From Nitrososphaerota archaeon (lineage in GTDB: Archaea > Thermoproteota > EX4484-205 > JAAOZO01), in the NCBI GenBank assembly GCA_011605715.1, contig JAAOZO010000028.1:1-7526 (forward strand): a stretch of DNA of 7,526 nt. Reading direction: 5' to 3'. Below are positions 5,767-7,526 of this stretch, one piece after another. Below the pieces are notes generated by a model. The model made no database searches. It saw only the letters and a list, made by a program, of their open reading frames with translations, and was not told the origin of the DNA. Numbering within the stretch: the first letter of the stretch is position 1; each line of letters begins with the position of its first letter. Made by a program: the position numbers and the translations under genes.

Positions 5767-6800
5767 CTAAGTTGGAAAGCTCAAAAGTTACCATAGCAAC
5801 GTTAGGTTCCCATTCTGCTCTTCAAATACTAAAAGGAGCTAAGGATGAAGGCTTCAAGACAGCTTTAGTATGCCTAAAGAGTAGACTAAAGTTATACAGT
5901 AGATTTAAAAAACTGACAGATGAAATTGTTTTGGTAGAAAGTTTTTCGGAGATAATGTCTCAAGAGGTTCAAGAAAAGCTTTCAAACCTAAACGCTATAT
6001 TAATTCCTCATGGTTCTTTAGTGGAGTATGTTAGTTTGGAGCAAATAGAAAATAACTTCAAGATTCCAATATTTGGAAATAAGTACATTTTAAGGTGGGA
6101 GTCAGATAGAAACTTAAAAGAAAAACTTCTTAGAGAAGCAGGGGTAAGAACTCCAAAGGTATACTCTTCTGTTGACGAAGTTGACAGTACGGTTATAGTT
6201 AAGCTTCCTGGAGCAAAAGGAGGCAAAGGATACTTTTTGGCAACTAACCCTAAAGAAATTAGAGAAAAACTTAGAATTTTAAACATAAGAGAAGAAGACA
6301 TTTTTGTACAGGAGTATATATTAGGAACAACAGCATATGTTCACTTTTTTTATTCTCCTCTTTCAGATGAGCTCGAAATTATAAGTATGGATAGAAGGTA
6401 TGAAACAAATGTAGATGGCTTAGGGAAAATTCCAGCGAAACTGCAATTGCAATCAAACCCAGACCTTTCGTACTTAGTTGTAGGAAACATACCCATCGTT
6501 CTTCGAGAATCTTTGCTTGAAGAGATCTTTGAGATAGGTGAAGGTTTAGTTAGAGCCTCAAAAGAGCTAGTACCGCCAGGTTTCATAGGACCATTTTGCA
6601 TAGAAGGAGCTTACAATGGAGAAGGAAAGTTTTATGTTTTTGAATTTTCTGCGAGAATTGTAGCAGGTACAAATCTTTACGTTAATGGCTCTCCCTATAC
6701 TTGGCTTCTCTATGACGAGCCGATGAGCATGGGAAAAAGAATCGCAAGAGAAATAAAGAGAGCCATGGAAGAGAGAAGAGTAAAAGAATTAATTACATAA
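5763..6800 (+). CDS. purP: PurP, formate-dependent AICAR formyl ligase
   Basis: Catalyses ATP- and formate-dependent formylation of AICAR to FAICAR, the penultimate step of IMP synthesis in archaea lacking folate-dependent PurH. Cytoplasmic, 345 aa, near the usual length of about 360. Domains: N-terminal PurP domain (VTIATLGSHSALQILKGAKD, PHGS at 82-85, PIFGNK) and a C-terminal ATP-grasp domain. Visible sites are RWESDR (111-116), glycine-rich loop KLPGAKGGKGYF (147-158), VQEYILGT (182-189), MDRRYETNVDGL (209-220), and FEFSARIVAGTN (293-304) with Glu294 and Asn304 as likely metal/ATP ligands. The loop before VQEY is about 16 residues shorter than in typical PurP. GTG 5763 directly follows the TAG of the upstream paralogue. 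However AGGTGA (5761-5766) is well spaced for TTG 5772, which would give 342 aa. The cyclohydrolase for the last step is not in the window. Confidence 0.93.
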   Translation: MTKLESSKVTIATLGSHSALQILKGAKDEGFKTALVCLKSRLKLYSRFKKLTDEIVLVESFSEIMSQEVQEKLSNLNAILIPHGSLVEYVSLEQIENNFKIPIFGNKYILRWESDRNLKEKLLREAGVRTPKVYSSVDEVDSTVIVKLPGAKGGKGYFLATNPKEIREKLRILNIREEDIFVQEYILGTTAYVHFFYSPLSDELEIISMDRRYETNVDGLGKIPAKLQLQSNPDLSYLVVGNIPIVLRESLLEEIFEIGEGLVRASKELVPPGFIGPFCIEGAYNGEGKFYVFEFSARIVAGTNLYVNGSPYTWLLYDEPMSMGKRIAREIKRAMEERRVKELIT

Positions 6801-6869
6801 CATTTTTTAAAGCAGCAAAAGTAGTTCATATTGGATGTTTAAAAATAAACTAAAAGCATAATTCAAAAG

Positions 6870-6880
6870 TTTTTATTTTT
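6870..6880 (+). terminator. T-rich terminator candidate downstream of purP
   Basis: TTTTTATTTTT, about 70 bp after the purP stop, with an earlier T6 run at 6803-6808. Archaeal RNA polymerase can stop at such U-runs without a hairpin. Assigned by composition and position only. Confidence 0.35.
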
Positions 6881-6924
6881 CCCAAGTGCACTTAAACAAT
6901 AGTACAAAGAACAATAATGAAAAA

Positions 6925-6934
6925 CTTAAAATAA
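6925..6934 (+). promoter_or_regulatory. Predicted TATA box of the URO-D-like gene
   Basis: CTTAAAATAA is centred about 36 bp before ATG 6966, predicting a leader of about 11 nt. It suggests the gene is transcribed separately from the purP operon. Confidence 0.38.
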
Positions 6935-6965
6935 CTACTTATTATCCTTAAACTTCAAGAATAAT

Positions 6966-7526
6966 ATGAATCATAGGAATGCTATGCTAAAAGTAATAGA
7001 CATGAATGGTTGTGGTTTTGTTCCTTCTAACGTTGTTGTTCTTCAGGCAACCTGGCACAAGTACAGAGAAAAGCTTGAAGATATATTAGTTAAGTACAAA
7101 AAGATTTTTCCAAACTTTAGGAAAGGCACAATAAACTTCGATGACTTTGGAATTCAAAGAGAGGGCACTACAACAATAGACGATTGGGGATGCGTTTGGA
7201 AGTTTAACGTTAGCGGGTTGGATGGCCAAGTTATAAAGCACCCTTTGGAAGATTGGAACAACTTAAAGAACCTTAAAATTCCAGATTTGGAGAAAGGCAT
7301 TGCAGGAGCATATGGTGAACCTACGAGTTGGGAGAAGATTGAAGCTTCAGTAAAGCTAGCAAAGGAAAGAAACGAACTTTCAGTTGTTGGCTTTCCACAT
7401 GGCTTTTTCTTCATGAGGCTGCACTACTTAAGAGGCTTTACCAATCTTATGAAGGACTTCGTACTGGAGCCTCCTGAGCTTTATGAACTAATAGAGAAGC
7501 TAACAAACTACAACCTTGAGTTAATA
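6966..7526 (+). CDS. Uroporphyrinogen decarboxylase-superfamily protein, N-terminal part
   Basis: Partial gene cut by the right edge; 187 codons are visible, about half the usual family length. It begins MNHRNAMLKVIDMNGCGFVP. Recognisable features are DDFGIQREG, DDWGCVWKFNVSGLDGQV (72-89) followed by HPLEDW and LKIPDLE, and GFPHGFFFMRLHYLRGF further on. This DxWGCxW...PLxDW...PD pattern belongs to the group annotated 'uroporphyrinogen decarboxylase family'. It is closer to methyltransferase-like members (MtaA/CmuA type) than to heme-pathway HemE, because the usual HemE N-terminal arginine motif is not seen. The zinc-binding His/Cys residues that would mark a methyltransferase would be in the missing half. 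ATG 6966 is the first ATG after an upstream in-frame stop; ATG 6984 is an alternative. No Shine-Dalgarno site is visible. Confidence 0.82.
   Translation, partial: MNHRNAMLKVIDMNGCGFVPSNVVVLQATWHKYREKLEDILVKYKKIFPNFRKGTINFDDFGIQREGTTTIDDWGCVWKFNVSGLDGQVIKHPLEDWNNLKNLKIPDLEKGIAGAYGEPTSWEKIEASVKLAKERNELSVVGFPHGFFFMRLHYLRGFTNLMKDFVLEPPELYELIEKLTNYNLELI

Larger units (their letters stand above)
6801..6965. other. Intergenic region between purP and the URO-D-like gene
   Basis: 165 bp without a convincing ORF. It holds T-rich runs TTTTTT (6803-6808) and TTTTTATTTTT (6870-6880), which could end purP transcription. It also holds a perfect 10-bp palindrome AAGTGCACTT (6884-6893) and a TATA-like CTTAAAATAA (6925-6934), about 36 bp before the next ATG. 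No RNA gene was recognised. Confidence 0.4.

Noticed and set aside
6008..6301. Minus-strand open frame of 97 codons inside purP
   Set aside because: Antisense of the conserved ATP loop region, with a serine/leucine-rich product typical of shadow frames and no promoter or ribosome site.
6350..6601. Minus-strand open frame of 83 codons inside purP
   Set aside because: Antisense of conserved PurP coding sequence; no independent support.
7154..7414. Minus-strand open frame of 86 codons
   Set aside because: Lies opposite the URO-D-like gene, whose frame shows clear family motifs across the same bases.
1..7526. CRISPR array, tRNA, rRNA or insertion sequence
   Set aside because: No regularly spaced repeats, no cloverleaf-like sequence, no transposase-like product and no terminal inverted repeats were seen.

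Overview
The window looks like chromosomal DNA from a hyperthermophilic archaeon, most likely a low-GC crenarchaeote (Thermoproteota). By eye the base composition is AT-rich and arginine codons are mostly AGA/AGG. Several genes seem to start with TTG or GTG. Promoters look like archaeal TATA boxes 25-40 bp upstream of the start, some implying leaderless or very short-leader mRNAs. Shine-Dalgarno matches are of the GGTG type. The two PurP-family proteins (formate-dependent, folate-free purine synthesis) also point to archaea. The exact genus cannot be read from the sequence.

Layout: 1-83 (-) is the first 27 codons of a sulfatase/alkaline-phosphatase-superfamily gene cut by the left edge. 180-1004 (-) is a PhnP-like metallo-beta-lactamase-fold hydrolase. 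1071-2456 (-) is a rhomboid protease with an extra C-terminal membrane-anchored outer domain. A 158-bp divergent promoter region (2457-2614) carries a TTAAGGT/ACCTTAA inverted repeat midway between two TATA boxes. 2615-3478 (+) is an aldo/keto reductase. 3569-4456 (-) is a DUF4380 (galactose-mutarotase-like) protein, convergent with it. A 208-bp divergent region follows, with a TATA box, a possible 18-codon leader ORF, a hairpin and a T-rich tract. 4665-5762 and 5763-6800 (+) are two tandem PurP-family genes with no intergenic base. 6966 to the right edge (+) is the first 187 codons of a uroporphyrinogen-decarboxylase-superfamily gene. No gap exceeds 300 bases.

How the genes may work together: the two PurP genes form a clear two-gene operon for the formyl-transfer step of IMP synthesis. 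The downstream copy keeps the ATP-grasp residues. The upstream copy has lost the glycine-rich ATP loop and other conserved positions, so it is probably not an ordinary PurP enzyme. Around this operon sit a sulfatase-like gene, an MBL hydrolase, an aldo/keto reductase, a DUF4380 protein and a URO-D-superfamily protein. These families often accompany glycan breakdown genes in bacteria, so a carbohydrate-modifying locus is a reasonable but unproven inference; the genes lie on both strands and are not one operon. The points most worth following up are the degenerate PurP paralogue, the purP leader region, the rhomboid's sequon-rich outer domain and the symmetric inverted repeat at 2523-2550.
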